NCBI RefSeq assembly: GCF_001665875.1 | Contig: NZ_LZTA01000044.1 | Coordinates: 1 to 61,742, forward strand | Source of the DNA: Mycobacterium sp. 852002-40037_SCH5390672 | GTDB taxonomy: Bacteria > Actinomycetota > Actinomycetes > Mycobacteriales > Mycobacteriaceae | Direction of reading: 5' to 3' | DNA length: 61,742 nt | Shown: in pieces, positions 9,247 to 18,025 of the stretch | Layout: the number at the start of each line of letters is the position of its first letter | How positions within the stretch are numbered: the first letter of the stretch is position 1 | The notes under the pieces: generated by a model | What the model was told of the DNA's origin: nothing | What the model saw: only the letters and a program-made list of their open reading frames with translations | Database searches by the model: none | Position numbers and translations under genes: made by a program

Positions 9247-9286
9247 TTGTGCACTCGAGCCTACGATGCCGCTGGTCGAACGGTGT

Positions 9287-9643
9287 TCAGTGGGCTTTGA
9301 GCAGCTTCGCCAGGACGGCCGCCTGGCTGATGTCCACCTCGCGGGTCGCGGTGACCAGCGTGAGGGAACCGCGCTCGGCGAGCTTGCGCAGCTCCTCCAG
9401 GGCGCCGCTGTCGCGCAGTTCGCTCTTATACCGTGATGCGAACTCGTCGAACCGGTCCGCATCGTGGTGATACCACTCGCGGAGGTCCTTCGACGGCGCG
9501 ACGTCCTTGCACCACATACCCACCCGGGGATCGTCTTTGCGCACTCCACGCGGCCAGACTCGATCGACCAGCACGCGCTGCCCCTCGTCGGGGCCGACCT
9601 CGTCGTAGACCCGCGCCACCCGGATCCGCCTGCTGGGGCTCAC
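9287..9643 (-). CDS. DUF488 family protein
   Basis: This 118-residue protein has the length of Rv3073c and the DUF488 signatures RVYDEVG, LVDRVWPRGV and the C-terminal LTLVTATREVDISQA. DUF488 proteins are small cytoplasmic proteins of unknown biochemical role. The GTG at 9643 is chosen because the family N-terminus (RIRVARVYD) follows at once and the length then matches; the ATG two bases upstream is out of frame and meets a stop at once. It precedes the MbtK-like gene on the same strand. Confidence 0.9.
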   Translation of the reverse strand: MSPSRRIRVARVYDEVGPDEGQRVLVDRVWPRGVRKDDPRVGMWCKDVAPSKDLREWYHHDADRFDEFASRYKSELRDSGALEELRKLAERGSLTLVTATREVDISQAAVLAKLLKAH

Positions 9644-9697
9644 ATGTTTCAGGGTAACCACCGGGGCTTGTCGTAGGGCGGGGCTAACATCGAATGT

Positions 9698-10972
9698 ATG
9701 TTCGAGAAATTGGCCGCCGTCGACCCGAACGCCGACGAATCGGCGCTGATCAAGCGCATCGCCGAGCTGGAGACGATCAAGTCCGCGGCCGCTGCGGGCC
9801 AGGCCCGCGCGGCGGCGGCCCTGGATGCGGCGCGTCGAGCCACCGACGCGGCCGCCGGGGTGCCCGCAGCGCGCCGCGGGCGCGGCGTGGCCAGCGAAGT
9901 CGCCCTGGCGCGACGGGACGCACCCGCGCGGGGCGACCGGCATCTGGGCTTCGCCAAGGCGCTGGTGCACGAGATGCCGCACACGCTGGCGGCGCTGGAA
10001 CGCGGGGTGCTGTCAGAGTGGCGGGCCACGCTGATCGTGCGCGAGAGCGCATGCCTGGACGTCGAGGACCGCCGCGCCCTGGATACGGAAATGTGTGCCG
10101 ACCCAGCGGATCTGAATGGCATGGGCGATGCGCGAGTGGCCGCGGCCGCAAGGGCGATCGCCTACCGGCTCGATCCGCATGCCGTGGTCGACCGGGCGGC
10201 CAGGGCCGAGAACGACCGCACGGTCACCATTCGACCGGCGCCCGACACGATGACGTATCTCACCGCGTTATTGCCGGTGGCCCAGGGCGTTTCGGTGTAT
10301 GCGGCGCTGCGCCGCGAAGCGGACACCCGCGGCGACGGGCGCCCGCGTGGGCAGGTGATGGCGGACACCTTGGTGGAAAGAGTCACCGGTCGCTGCGCAA
10401 CGGTCCCGACCCCGATCGCGGTCAACCTCGTGCTGTCCGACGAAACATTGCTCGGCGGTGACAATGCGCCGGCCGATGTCTGCGGTTACGGTCCCATCCC
10501 CGCCGCGGTCGCCCGCAGCATGGTCGCCGGTGCTGCCGGCGATCGACGTTCGCGAGCGACCCTGCGCAGGCTCTACAAGCATCCCCAATCCGGGGCGCTG
10601 GTGACCATGGAGTCACGGTCACGACTTTTCCCGCGCGGCCTGGCCACGTTCATCGGGCTACGCGATCAACGCTGTCGCACTCCCTACTGCGACGCGCCGA
10701 TCAGGCATCGCGACCACGCACGACCGTGGGCCGACGGCGGGCCCACCACTGCGGACAACGGTCTCGGATTGTGCGAACGTTGCAACTACGTCAAGGAAAG
10801 CGTGGGGTGGGAGGTCAGCACCGGCGTCGACGAAACTCACACCCACACAGCGCTTTTCACGACGCCAACCGGCGAAACCTACCGATCGACGGCACCGCCG
10901 CGCGCCCCCACTTTCATAATGAGCAAGCTCGAAATCCGGGTCGGTGTCGCGCTTGCGCGACATGCGGCCTAG
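9698..10972 (+). CDS. DUF222 and HNH endonuclease protein (13E12 repeat family)
   Basis: This 424-residue member of the mycobacterial 13E12 family has an alanine- and arginine-rich helical DUF222 region over about residues 1-300. A C-terminal HNH motif begins at CRTPYCDAPIRHRDH, with the second half GPTTADNGLGLCERCN supplying the later Asn and the second Cys pair. The HNH fold would bind a metal and cut DNA, but no member has a firmly established role. These genes are dispersed repeats in mycobacterial genomes, some associated with mobile DNA. This copy occupies the same position as Rv3074 in the recalled M. tuberculosis order, so it is probably old at this site. Confidence 0.93.
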   Translation: MFEKLAAVDPNADESALIKRIAELETIKSAAAAGQARAAAALDAARRATDAAAGVPAARRGRGVASEVALARRDAPARGDRHLGFAKALVHEMPHTLAALERGVLSEWRATLIVRESACLDVEDRRALDTEMCADPADLNGMGDARVAAAARAIAYRLDPHAVVDRAARAENDRTVTIRPAPDTMTYLTALLPVAQGVSVYAALRREADTRGDGRPRGQVMADTLVERVTGRCATVPTPIAVNLVLSDETLLGGDNAPADVCGYGPIPAAVARSMVAGAAGDRRSRATLRRLYKHPQSGALVTMESRSRLFPRGLATFIGLRDQRCRTPYCDAPIRHRDHARPWADGGPTTADNGLGLCERCNYVKESVGWEVSTGVDETHTHTALFTTPTGETYRSTAPPRAPTFIMSKLEIRVGVALARHAA

Positions 10973-10975
10973 CGC

Positions 10976-11899
10976 TCAGTAGTGATAGGTGTCCGACGGC
11001 GCGGGCGAATGATCCCGTTCTTCGTCGTCGAACTCCGACGGTTCGATGCCGTATGCGCGGGCCAGCTCGAGAATCTTGGTGGCCCGGGCGATGCGCGGCA
11101 GGTCGGAGCCGTTGCGGATCTCTCCCCCGTCACGCTCGAATTCGGCGAAAAACTCCTTGGCCCAAGAAATTTCGTCGTGCGAGGGCGACAGGCCCTCGTT
11201 CACTATGCCGCACTGGTCCGGGGTCAGGCAGATCTTGCCCGTCATCCCGAACTCCACGGAAACGGCCGTGGCCTCGATAAGCTTCAAAGCGTTGGAGCCG
11301 ATCGTCGGCCCGTCGATCGCGCTGGGCAAACTGGCCGCTTTTGCGGCAATCGTGAAGCGTGACCGCGCATACGCCAGCGTGCCCGGGTCTTCGCCGAAAC
11401 CGGTGTCCCGGCGGAAATCGCCGATGCCGAAGGCGAGCCGGAAGGTACCCTTCGCCGCGGCGATCTCGGTGATGCGCTCCAGGCCGCGGGCCGTTTCCAC
11501 CAGCGCCACGATCGGCACGTTGGGCAGGCGTTGTGCCGTCTCGGTCACGTGGTCCACCGATTCGACCATCGCCAGCATCACCCCGCCGACCGGTGTAGCG
11601 GCCAGCGCGGCGAGGTCGTCCGCCCACCACGGCGTGCCGAAGCCGTTGATGCGGACCCAGTCGGTGTTCCCGGCGTTCAGCCAATGCACCACATTGTCGC
11701 GGGCGGCGTGCTTGTCCTTGGGCGCGACGGCGTCTTCGATGTCGAGGACGACGATGTCAGCGCGCGAGTGCGCCGCCGACTGGAACCGGTCGTCGTGCGC
11801 ACCGTTCACCAGTAGCCAACTCCGGGCCAGAACGGGGTCGATACGGAAACCGACGATGTCGTCGGACTCCGGTGCGCTGCTGTTGACCTGGTCGTACAT
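10976..11899 (-). CDS. HpcH/HpaI aldolase, CitE-like
   Basis: This 307-residue TIM-barrel lyase of the CitE/HpcH-HpaI family cleaves or forms C-C bonds of acyl-CoA or keto-acid substrates. Motifs: the first strand RSWLLVNGAHDDR, the acidic pair in ADIVVLDIEDAVAP that binds Mg, RINGFGTPWW, and the glutamate of VALVETARGLERI. The usual CitE arginine of the LFVP(A/G) motif is replaced by the SWLLVNG version. The position matches Rv3075c. It is convergent with the HNH gene, three bases apart. The exact substrate cannot be assigned. Confidence 0.9.
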   Translation of the reverse strand: MYDQVNSSAPESDDIVGFRIDPVLARSWLLVNGAHDDRFQSAAHSRADIVVLDIEDAVAPKDKHAARDNVVHWLNAGNTDWVRINGFGTPWWADDLAALAATPVGGVMLAMVESVDHVTETAQRLPNVPIVALVETARGLERITEIAAAKGTFRLAFGIGDFRRDTGFGEDPGTLAYARSRFTIAAKAASLPSAIDGPTIGSNALKLIEATAVSVEFGMTGKICLTPDQCGIVNEGLSPSHDEISWAKEFFAEFERDGGEIRNGSDLPRIARATKILELARAYGIEPSEFDDEERDHSPAPSDTYHY

Positions 11900-12023
11900 C
11901 TCGTCTTTTCGTGGTTGCGAATGTGGGCTGGTCCCCTAACCGTAGCGATATCGCAGACGGCTCGGCCGCCCGACCGAGTGAGAACTCGCGCCGGGCGGCC
12001 GTGCCACCACATCGGATGTTCGA

Positions 12024-12986
12024 CTAGTTGATGCCGACGACCTCTTGTGCAATGGCCGCGACGCGCGTTTGAGCAGCCGAGACGACGCCCTGGCGATTCT
12101 TGTTCGCCTCTTCGTAGGCGATGATCGCTCGAACGTCGCTCGGGCTGGTGAGATCCTTGACCGCGGCCACCGCATCGCTGACGTTGAGCTCGTCGTAGTT
12201 GGCGATCGGCAGCTCGTCGGCGTCAAGGACACCGACGGCCGCGCGCGCCGAATGCAGCGCATTCGCGGTCTGGCGGGCCCCCTCGTTGCGAGTGACCTTC
12301 TCGGCCGCCTCGAGTGCGGCGTTGCGCGACGCGGCGAGTGCTTTCGTCGCGACATCACCGGCGTGGGCGCTCCGGCCCACCAGGTCGCTGAACGCCGGCC
12401 GCGCGTAACGCAGCGCATCGGCGGCCCGGTCGATTCCGCGGGTCGACCATTCGACCGGCAAGTTGACCAGTTTCACCGCGGTACCGGTCGCCGCCTGCAA
12501 TGGCGTGCGACGCAGCGCGGCCGGCCCACCAAGGGCGTCTTCGGCCAGCACCGTCGTCAGCCAGGCCACCGTCGCCGAGTGAGCGGTGATCAGCCGTGCC
12601 GCAAGGCTTTCAACATCTGACAGGCCGGCGGCGACGGCTAGCGCCTTGAGGTAGCGGGCGCGGTCCAGCAGCTGGTTTTCCAGCGCCAGATCACCGAGAA
12701 GCGCCTCGTCAAACGGTTGGGCCTGCTCGGTCAGGGCCTTGACCGCCGCGGCGGCGCGGCCCAGGAAGGGGCCCACCACGTCGGGGACGCCGCCGAGCTC
12801 CCGGATTGCCTTCTCGATGGCCTCGGACCGCTCACGGGCGTTCGAGGCATTCTGTGTCAGTTCGCGTTGCACCGCGTCCGTGCGCGCCTGCGCAATCCGG
12901 GTCTCTGCAACCTGAATTTCGGTGTTGGTCAGCTGGTGTAGTGCGCGCAGCTGAGCCACTACGGTGGTCTTGTCGGATGAAGTCAT
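12024..12986 (-). CDS. Mycobacterial ferritin-like domain protein
   Basis: This 320-residue all-helical protein starts at the ATG at 12986 behind GCAGGAGGCG. The N-terminal 150 residues form a four-helix bundle pattern with repeated Glu and His (ALHQLTNTEIQVAETRI, VESLAARLITAHSATVAWL). The C-terminal 90 residues carry a segment of the type DELPIANYDELNVSDAVAA, recurrent in mycobacterial proteins and followed by IIAYEEANKNR. No complete di-iron ligand set is obvious, so iron storage is not implied. A SigF-like promoter stands 62-87 bases upstream (13048-13073), and the neighbouring genes also have SigF-type promoters, which points to a stationary-phase or envelope-stress role. Confidence 0.78.
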   Translation of the reverse strand: MTSSDKTTVVAQLRALHQLTNTEIQVAETRIAQARTDAVQRELTQNASNARERSEAIEKAIRELGGVPDVVGPFLGRAAAAVKALTEQAQPFDEALLGDLALENQLLDRARYLKALAVAAGLSDVESLAARLITAHSATVAWLTTVLAEDALGGPAALRRTPLQAATGTAVKLVNLPVEWSTRGIDRAADALRYARPAFSDLVGRSAHAGDVATKALAASRNAALEAAEKVTRNEGARQTANALHSARAAVGVLDADELPIANYDELNVSDAVAAVKDLTSPSDVRAIIAYEEANKNRQGVVSAAQTRVAAIAQEVVGIN

Positions 12987-13047
12987 GGAATTTTCGCCTC
13001 CTGCGTTGATTGCTTGGATCGGCACGAGAGCGCCTTGTCTTTGCGGC

Positions 13048-13073
13048 TACCCATTCGCCGGAGCGCGTTCAAC
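13048..13073 (-). promoter_or_regulatory. SigF-like promoter for the ferritin-like gene
   Basis: On the reverse strand GTTG (13073-13070) and GGGTA (13052-13048) are separated by 17 bases. The mycobacterial SigF consensus is GTTT-N15-17-GGGTA, so there is one mismatch in the -35 element. The predicted transcript would have a leader of about 50 bases. Confidence 0.5.
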
Positions 13074-13175
13074 ATCCCGGGCGGACGTGTGACACATCTC
13101 GCTTTTTTGCGCACGAATGTCGCCCACAGCCGGGACTGGCTGGGGGCCAGCAAACGAAAACGGCCCCGCGAGTCG

Positions 13176-13201
13176 GGTTTCACCTTGATCAACCGGGGGT
13201 A
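13176..13201 (+). promoter_or_regulatory. SigF promoter for the WGxxGxxG protein gene
   Basis: GGTTT (13176-13180) and GGGTA (13197-13201) are separated by 16 bases, an exact match to the M. tuberculosis SigF consensus. It lies about 130 bases before the start codon at 13330, with no other gene between. Confidence 0.7.
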
Positions 13202-13329
13202 GACCATCCCTCGCCACGTGGCGACCGTCGGTCGCGCGTCGCTTCCTGCGGAGGCTAGAGCAACCTGGTCCCGAAAACGCCTCTCGATCACCCGTCTGGG
13301 TTCGACCGAGAAATCCACAAGGAGTAGAT

Positions 13330-13602
13330 ATGCGTAGGACCATTGCAATCGTTTCAGCCACCGGGGCACTTTTGTTCGGTGGAGCAGGTGTCGCCAATGC
13401 AGCGGGCCCGAGTGCTCCCGCGCCGTCGTCAACTACAACGACGTTGGCGGACAACAACAATGACCAACACAGCGACAAGACCGGGCTGTGGGGCCTCGTC
13501 GGCCTGCTGGGCCTGGGCGGACTCGCCGGCCTCATGCGCCGCAAAGACGCTGCCACTGGCACTGGCGTCGGACCCGCGGTCACTCGGGACCGCGGCGTTT
13601 AA
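13330..13602 (+). CDS. Secreted or membrane-anchored WGxxGxxG small protein
   Basis: This 90-residue protein starts behind AAGGAGTAGAT. A signal peptide covers about residues 1-24, ending ANA-A. A low-complexity Ser/Thr/Pro/Asn stretch follows, then a hydrophobic glycine-rich helix GLWGLVGLLGLGGLAG and an RRK stop-transfer sequence. This is the WGxxGxxG C-terminal sorting-type arrangement found in actinobacteria and other bacteria, whose processing is little studied. A perfect SigF promoter precedes it and a strong hairpin terminator follows, so it is probably a single-gene stress-induced unit. Confidence 0.88.
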   Translation: MRRTIAIVSATGALLFGGAGVANAAGPSAPAPSSTTTTLADNNNDQHSDKTGLWGLVGLLGLGGLAGLMRRKDAATGTGVGPAVTRDRGV

Positions 13603-13618
13603 ACCCGTCGCGTAGCCC

Positions 13619-13658
13619 CCAGATCCCCGTCAGACCTGCCCAGCTGACGGGGATCTGG
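13619..13658. terminator. Hairpin terminator
   Basis: A perfect 15-base inverted repeat (13619-13633 and 13644-13658) with a 10-base loop lies just after the WGxxGxxG gene. There is no U-run, which is common for mycobacterial terminators. Confidence 0.75.
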
Positions 13659-13752
13659 CCGGGTGCTCGACGATGCCGCACAAACACTCTGTGCCGCAAG
13701 GGATCCAAACTTTCGGCCGGGCCCCGGAGACCGTCGCGCACAGCGAGGCGTC

Positions 13753-13777
13753 GTTTGGCCGCTTGTGCAGCGGGTAT
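13753..13777 (+). promoter_or_regulatory. SigF promoter for the hemerythrin gene
   Basis: GTTT (13753-13756), a 15-base spacer and GGGTAT (13772-13777) match the SigF consensus exactly. The start codon of the hemerythrin gene is 66 bases downstream of the -10 element. Confidence 0.7.
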
Positions 13778-13842
13778 GCCTCGATGAGCCGCACACAGCC
13801 CAACGTGCGTTTCCCACTCTCCCATCACAGGAGGTACCGGCG

Positions 13843-14409
13843 ATGGCCGAGATGATCATCCAATCACCCGACGAAGTCGTCGCGTTCCTGAAAGCGCAGC
13901 ACAACCTCATCGAGGACATGTTCGACCAAGTGCTGCACGCTACAGATCCAAAAGCGCGCGAAGAGCCGTTCGCAACATTGCGCCAATTGCTGGCCGTCCA
14001 CGAGACCGCCGAGGAAATGGTGGTGCACCCGCGAGTCCGGCGCGAGGACGATGCCGGCGACGCCATCGTTGACGCCCGCCTCAAAGAAGAGCACGAAGCC
14101 AAGGAACTGCTGTCACAGGTTGAAAAGCTCGACATCACCTCTCAGCAGTTCATCGATGCACTCGCCAAGCTGCGCGAAGCCGTGCTCGAGCACGCCCGGC
14201 AGGAGGAGAGCGAGGAGTTCCCCGTGCTGGAGCGCAAAGTGGACGCCGACGATCTCAATCGGATGGGCGCGGCGGTGCGCGCGGCCGAGGCTATCGCTCC
14301 GACACGTCCACACCCCGGGGTGGAATCGGCGAAGCTGAACTTCGCGCTCGGGCCCTTCGCGTCCATGCTCGACCGTGCTCGCGACCTCATCGAGAAAGCC
14401 CTCGGATAG
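13843..14409 (+). CDS. Hemerythrin HHE-domain protein
   Basis: This 188-residue protein has a hemerythrin-like helical bundle. Likely iron ligands are His near residue 20 ([10 protein letters not shown]), His in the second helix ([13 protein letters not shown]), His-Glu in EEHEAKELL and the His/Glu set of [12 protein letters not shown]. Such proteins bind a di-iron centre and sense or detoxify O2, peroxide or NO; mycobacterial members modulate sensitivity to oxidative and nitrosative stress. The start at 13843 follows AGGAGGT, and a SigF promoter lies upstream. It stands in a small locus of SigF-type genes with the ferritin-like and WGxxGxxG proteins. Confidence 0.93.
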   Translation: MAEMIIQSPDEVVAFLKAQHNLIEDMFDQVLHATDPKAREEPFATLRQLLAVHETAEEMVVHPRVRREDDAGDAIVDARLKEEHEAKELLSQVEKLDITSQQFIDALAKLREAVLEHARQEESEEFPVLERKVDADDLNRMGAAVRAAEAIAPTRPHPGVESAKLNFALGPFASMLDRARDLIEKALG

Positions 14410-14449
14410 CGCGGCAGTTGCGGCGCCGAGTTTCCGTAGGCTCGATGAG

Positions 14450-15925
14450 ATGAGTGTTGCCCCGGATACCACCGTTGCCCTGCAAGACCGGTTCTTCCGT
14501 GAATTGCCGGAGATGGCGGTTCGCTGGCAAGCCGAAACGTTTCCCGAGTTGCGGTTGCTGGTGCTCAATGAGCCGCTCGCCGTAACGCTCGGCCTCGATA
14601 CCGCCTGGCTGCGCAGCCCAGAGGGGCTGAGCTTCCTGGTGGGCAACCTGGTGCCCGGCGGTGCCGCTCCGGTAGCCCAGGCGTATGCCGGGCATCAGTT
14701 CGGCGGCTTCGTTCCGCGGTTGGGCGATGGGCGCGCGCTGCTGCTTGGCGAACTGGTCGACGGCGACGGACGGTTGCGGGATGTCCACCTGAAAGGTTCC
14801 GGTGCCACACCGTTCGCCCGCGGCGGCGACGGCCTGGCCGCGGTGGGGCCGATGCTGCGGGAGTACATCGTCAGCGAGGCGATGCACGCGCTGGGCGTGC
14901 CGACGACGCGGTCGTTGGCCGTGGTGGCTACGGGGCGTCCGGTCCATCGCGAAGAAACACTCCCGGGGGCCGTACTCACCCGGGTGGCCGCCAGTCATTT
15001 GCGGGTGGGCAGTTTCCAATTCGCGGCGTCCACGGGCAATGTGGACCTGCTGCGCCGCCTCGCCGACCACGCGATCGACCGGCACCACCCCGGTGCCGCC
15101 GAGGCACAGAATCCCTACCTCGCCTTGTTCGAGGCGGTGGTTGCCGCGCAGGCGTCGCTGATTGCCCAATGGATGCTGATCGGATTCGTCCACGGTGTGA
15201 TGAACACCGACAACACGACCATCTCGGGCGAAACGATCGACTACGGACCGTGCGCCTTAATGGAGGCCTACGATCCCGACACCGTCTTCAGTTCGATCGA
15301 CTTCTGGGGACGCTATGCGTACGGAAATCAACCGGTGATCGCCGGATGGAACCTCGCGCGCTTCGCCGAGACGCTTCTTCCGCTGTTCTCGGAGAACACC
15401 GAGGAGGCCATTGCGCTCGCGGAGCAGTCGTTCGGGATATTCCAAACCCGCTATGACGCGGTGTGGGGTTCCGGGATGCGCGCCAAACTCGGCTTGTCCG
15501 CCGACATCGACGCCGAGTTCACTACGGTATTGGTGGAGGAATTGCTTCTTCTGCTCAAGCAGAATCACGTCGACTACACCTCGTTCTTCCGTCAGCTCAG
15601 CCACGCGGCGCGATCAGACGCCAAGTCCGATGCCGAACCCGTCCGGGGGTTGTTCATGGACCTCGCCGGTTTTGACGGGTGGTTGACGCGTTGGCGCGCC
15701 TTGAGTCCCGACGCCGACGCCATGGACCGCAGCAACCCGATCTACATTCCGCGTAACCATCTGGTCGAGGAGGCTCTCAGCGCCGCGACGGCGGGCGAGC
15801 TCGGTCCCCTGGGACAACTGCTCGCCGCGGTGACGCAGCCCTATGCCGAACGGCCGGGCCTCGAGCGCTACGCCGCGCCCGCCCCTGAGGACTTCGGTAA
15901 ATACCAAACGTTCTGCGGTACTTGA
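14450..15925 (+). CDS. selO: SelO/YdiU protein AMPylase
   Basis: This 491-residue pseudokinase-fold enzyme transfers AMP from ATP to Ser, Thr or Tyr of protein substrates, in other organisms linked to redox homeostasis. Motifs: [13 protein letters not shown] and [14 protein letters not shown] (nucleotide loop and lysine), [32 protein letters not shown] (catalytic loop) and [10 protein letters not shown] (metal Asp). A cysteine occurs three residues from the C-terminus (FCGT), the place where eukaryotic SelO carries selenocysteine. The start at 14450 gives the family length; the 41-base gap after the hemerythrin gene may put it in the same transcript. Confidence 0.95.
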   Translation: MSVAPDTTVALQDRFFRELPEMAVRWQAETFPELRLLVLNEPLAVTLGLDTAWLRSPEGLSFLVGNLVPGGAAPVAQAYAGHQFGGFVPRLGDGRALLLGELVDGDGRLRDVHLKGSGATPFARGGDGLAAVGPMLREYIVSEAMHALGVPTTRSLAVVATGRPVHREETLPGAVLTRVAASHLRVGSFQFAASTGNVDLLRRLADHAIDRHHPGAAEAQNPYLALFEAVVAAQASLIAQWMLIGFVHGVMNTDNTTISGETIDYGPCALMEAYDPDTVFSSIDFWGRYAYGNQPVIAGWNLARFAETLLPLFSENTEEAIALAEQSFGIFQTRYDAVWGSGMRAKLGLSADIDAEFTTVLVEELLLLLKQNHVDYTSFFRQLSHAARSDAKSDAEPVRGLFMDLAGFDGWLTRWRALSPDADAMDRSNPIYIPRNHLVEEALSAATAGELGPLGQLLAAVTQPYAERPGLERYAAPAPEDFGKYQTFCGT

Positions 15926-15927
15926 CT

Positions 15928-16755
15928 TTACGACAGCTTGGCTAACTCGGCCTGCAACTGGTCGAGGCGGCGAAGCGTCTGGTCGCGAGGTTCGGTGGGC
16001 AGGTCCACCAGCAGGTGTTCCAAGCCCAATTCGCGGTAGCCCTCAAGCTCTTTCGCCGTCGCTTCGCCACCATGGAAGTTGATCACCGGGACGTCATGGT
16101 CGGCAGCGGCGCGTAGCTTTTCGAGCCCTCCGGCCAAGGCTTTCGCGGATGGGGTCATCGAAAGCCACCCGGCGTTCAGCCGGGCGATACGCTTGAAGCC
16201 CGCCGGTCCGCCGCCGAGATACAGCGGCGGATACGGTTTCTGCACCGGCTTGGGCCAGCTGTAGATCGGGTCGAAGTTCACGAAATCGCCGTGATATTCC
16301 GCCTTTTCGTGCGTCCAGATCTCGATCATCGCGTCGAGCCTCTCGTCGACGACGCGTCCGCGAACCGAGGGATCGACACCGTGATTGGCGATTTCCTCGC
16401 GTAGCCAGCCAACACCCACGCCGAATCGAAACCGCCCCTGCGACACCAGATCCAGCGACGCCACCTCTTTGGCCGTGTGGATGGGATCGCGCTGGGGCAC
16501 CAGCGCGATCCCGGTGCCCACAACGAGCCGTTCGGTGGCGACTGCCGCGGCGGTCAGCGCCACAAACGGATCCAGCGTGCGGTAGTACTTCGGCGGAATC
16601 GGGCCACCGCTCGGGTAGGGGGTCAACGTGTCGACCGGGATGTGCGAGTGCTCGGCGAGAAAAAGCGATTCAAAACCGCGTTGCTCGAGCGCCTTGCCCA
16701 GATCCACAGGACCAATGCCGTCGTCGGTAACAAATGTCAGCACTCCGAAACCCAT
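15928..16755 (-). CDS. F420-dependent LLM-class oxidoreductase
   Basis: This 275-residue luciferase-like TIM-barrel enzyme is predicted to use coenzyme F420. Typical segments are FESLFLAEHSHIPV near residue 30, LVVGTGIALVPQRDPIHTAKEVASLD near 78-103, GRFRFGVGVGWLREE and PYPPLYLGGG near 180. The position corresponds to Rv3079c in the recalled M. tuberculosis order. The substrate is unknown. It is convergent with selO, with two bases between stops. Confidence 0.92.
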   Translation of the reverse strand: MGFGVLTFVTDDGIGPVDLGKALEQRGFESLFLAEHSHIPVDTLTPYPSGGPIPPKYYRTLDPFVALTAAAVATERLVVGTGIALVPQRDPIHTAKEVASLDLVSQGRFRFGVGVGWLREEIANHGVDPSVRGRVVDERLDAMIEIWTHEKAEYHGDFVNFDPIYSWPKPVQKPYPPLYLGGGPAGFKRIARLNAGWLSMTPSAKALAGGLEKLRAAADHDVPVINFHGGEATAKELEGYRELGLEHLLVDLPTEPRDQTLRRLDQLQAELAKLS

Positions 16756-16864
16756 GGCGCCTAGTCAACCGCATGACCGCGCGCCTGTCAGCGCCAACGT
16801 GTTCCGGCGGCGAGCTGGCCGCCGTCAGCGACCGGGACCAGCCGCGACTCCGCGCAGGATCAGC

Positions 16865-17275
16865 TCACGGCGCTGGTTCTTCCGCCGCCGCCCGTTTGAT
16901 CTGACGGGTTGTCGGACGTACCGCGCCCCAGAGACCGGCGGCCACGCCGACGGCCGCCCCGCCCAGGCCGATGATCTGCTGCGAGGGCTTCAGCTCGCCG
17001 TGCACGCTCAGCCCGCCGACCAGGTCGGCCACATCGGCACCGGCGGAGGCCAGGAACCAGCCGCGCGTGTTCTTACCGCGCAGCGCCGCAGCCGTGAGCA
17101 GGACGCCGATCAACGCGTCGCGATAGCCAATCGATCGCAACAACAGTTGCGCGGTCGGCGTCGGCTCCTCCGGGTCTCCCCACAACTTGTTCGCGCGTAA
17201 AGGATCGACGAGGAATGAAACGCCGGAGGCGAGTCGGATGGTGCCCGCAAGAAGGCCGAACCGGTCGATTGACAT
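16865..17275 (-). CDS. DUF4267-like small membrane protein
   Basis: This 136-residue protein begins at ATG 17275; a longer frame upstream is unsupported. About four hydrophobic segments are visible, with LLLRSIGYRDALIGVLL and the glycine-rich GLGGAAVGVAAGLWGAV among them, in the arrangement of DUF4267 membrane proteins. No function is known. It lies downstream of the 90-residue membrane protein gene on the same strand, 58 bases apart. Confidence 0.75.
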   Translation of the reverse strand: MSIDRFGLLAGTIRLASGVSFLVDPLRANKLWGDPEEPTPTAQLLLRSIGYRDALIGVLLTAAALRGKNTRGWFLASAGADVADLVGGLSVHGELKPSQQIIGLGGAAVGVAAGLWGAVRPTTRQIKRAAAEEPAP

Positions 17276-17333
17276 GGTCTGAGAGCCTAGGAGCAAACCG
17301 TCCGATCGTGCACGCATTCCACCCGAAAGTCGA

Positions 17334-17606
17334 TCATGTCACCGGGCAGGAATCGGCGATCTGCAGCGACGCAGGCCACAGGAGCGTGGCCAGCCCGAAG
17401 GCCATGGCGTCGGCTTCGGTGGGCGACACGGCTTCTATCCGTGCCTGGATTCGCTGGATCTGCTCGGGGTGAAAAACGGTCCACCCGAACCCGATAAGCA
17501 GGTATGGGATCGCCAGCCACACCGCCAGCTCGACGAGCGCACCCACGCTGACCTTGTGCCCGAGGATGCGACGGATCGGGTCCATCGCGCTGTCGATTCC
17601 GCCCAT
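17334..17606 (-). CDS. Small conserved-type membrane protein
   Basis: This 90-residue protein starts at ATG 17606 behind GGGAGTG. It has two hydrophobic helices, AVWLAIPYLLIGFGWTVF and AMAFGLATLLWPASLQIA, separated by an acidic helix with IQRIQARIEAVSPTEADA. The residues around the first helix look constrained. I do not recognise a named family. It probably shares a transcript with the DUF4267-like gene. Confidence 0.65.
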   Translation of the reverse strand: MGGIDSAMDPIRRILGHKVSVGALVELAVWLAIPYLLIGFGWTVFHPEQIQRIQARIEAVSPTEADAMAFGLATLLWPASLQIADSCPVT

Positions 17607-17620
17607 AACCGCACTCCCAC

Positions 17621-17956
17621 CTACCGCAACACCAGTTTCAGAGCGTAGTCGACGACGACGTCGAGATCACTGCCCAAATGCCCGGCGAGCCACTGCTGCG
17701 CAAGCTCGGCCATGGCGCCCGTGTAGAGGGCCGCGGCGACCTCCGCGGCCACCGGAGTACTGCCCGTCGCGCCGCGGTGTGGTCGATCATCAACGGGAGC
17801 AACGCCGCAGCCGGCCCGGCCCCGCAGTTCCGGCAGGCGCAGGCCAGGGTCAAGGGAGGCACCACCGTCCCGCACACCGTGCCACCTACGTGCTCGGCAG
17901 CGACCAGGTTCGCAGCCGCTCCGAGGTGGAGCGCAGCGTCCAGTCGGTGTAGTCAC
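17621..17956 (-). pseudogene. Remnant of a TetR-type regulator C-terminal domain
   Basis: The last 40 residues of this frame (AALYTGAMAELAQQWLAGHL and on to DYALKLVLR) look like the final helices of a TetR ligand-binding domain. Upstream, the protein-like continuation (TVVPPLTLACACRNCGAG) switches to another frame, and no helix-turn-helix part is found before the divergent sigma factor gene. I read this as a frameshifted and 5'-truncated regulator. It could instead be an unrelated short gene; the assignment rests on the C-terminal pattern only. Confidence 0.45.
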
Positions 17957-18025
17957 TCTCCCGCTCCTTCGATGCTCGACACTGGGGACATCTCACAAAG
18001 TCCCCCGGCGAAGCGTCTACACAGC

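Noticed and set aside
13020..13329. Short reading frames between the ferritin-like and WGxxGxxG genes
   Set aside because: They overlap two SigF-type promoters and have no independent start signals; the interval is regulatory.
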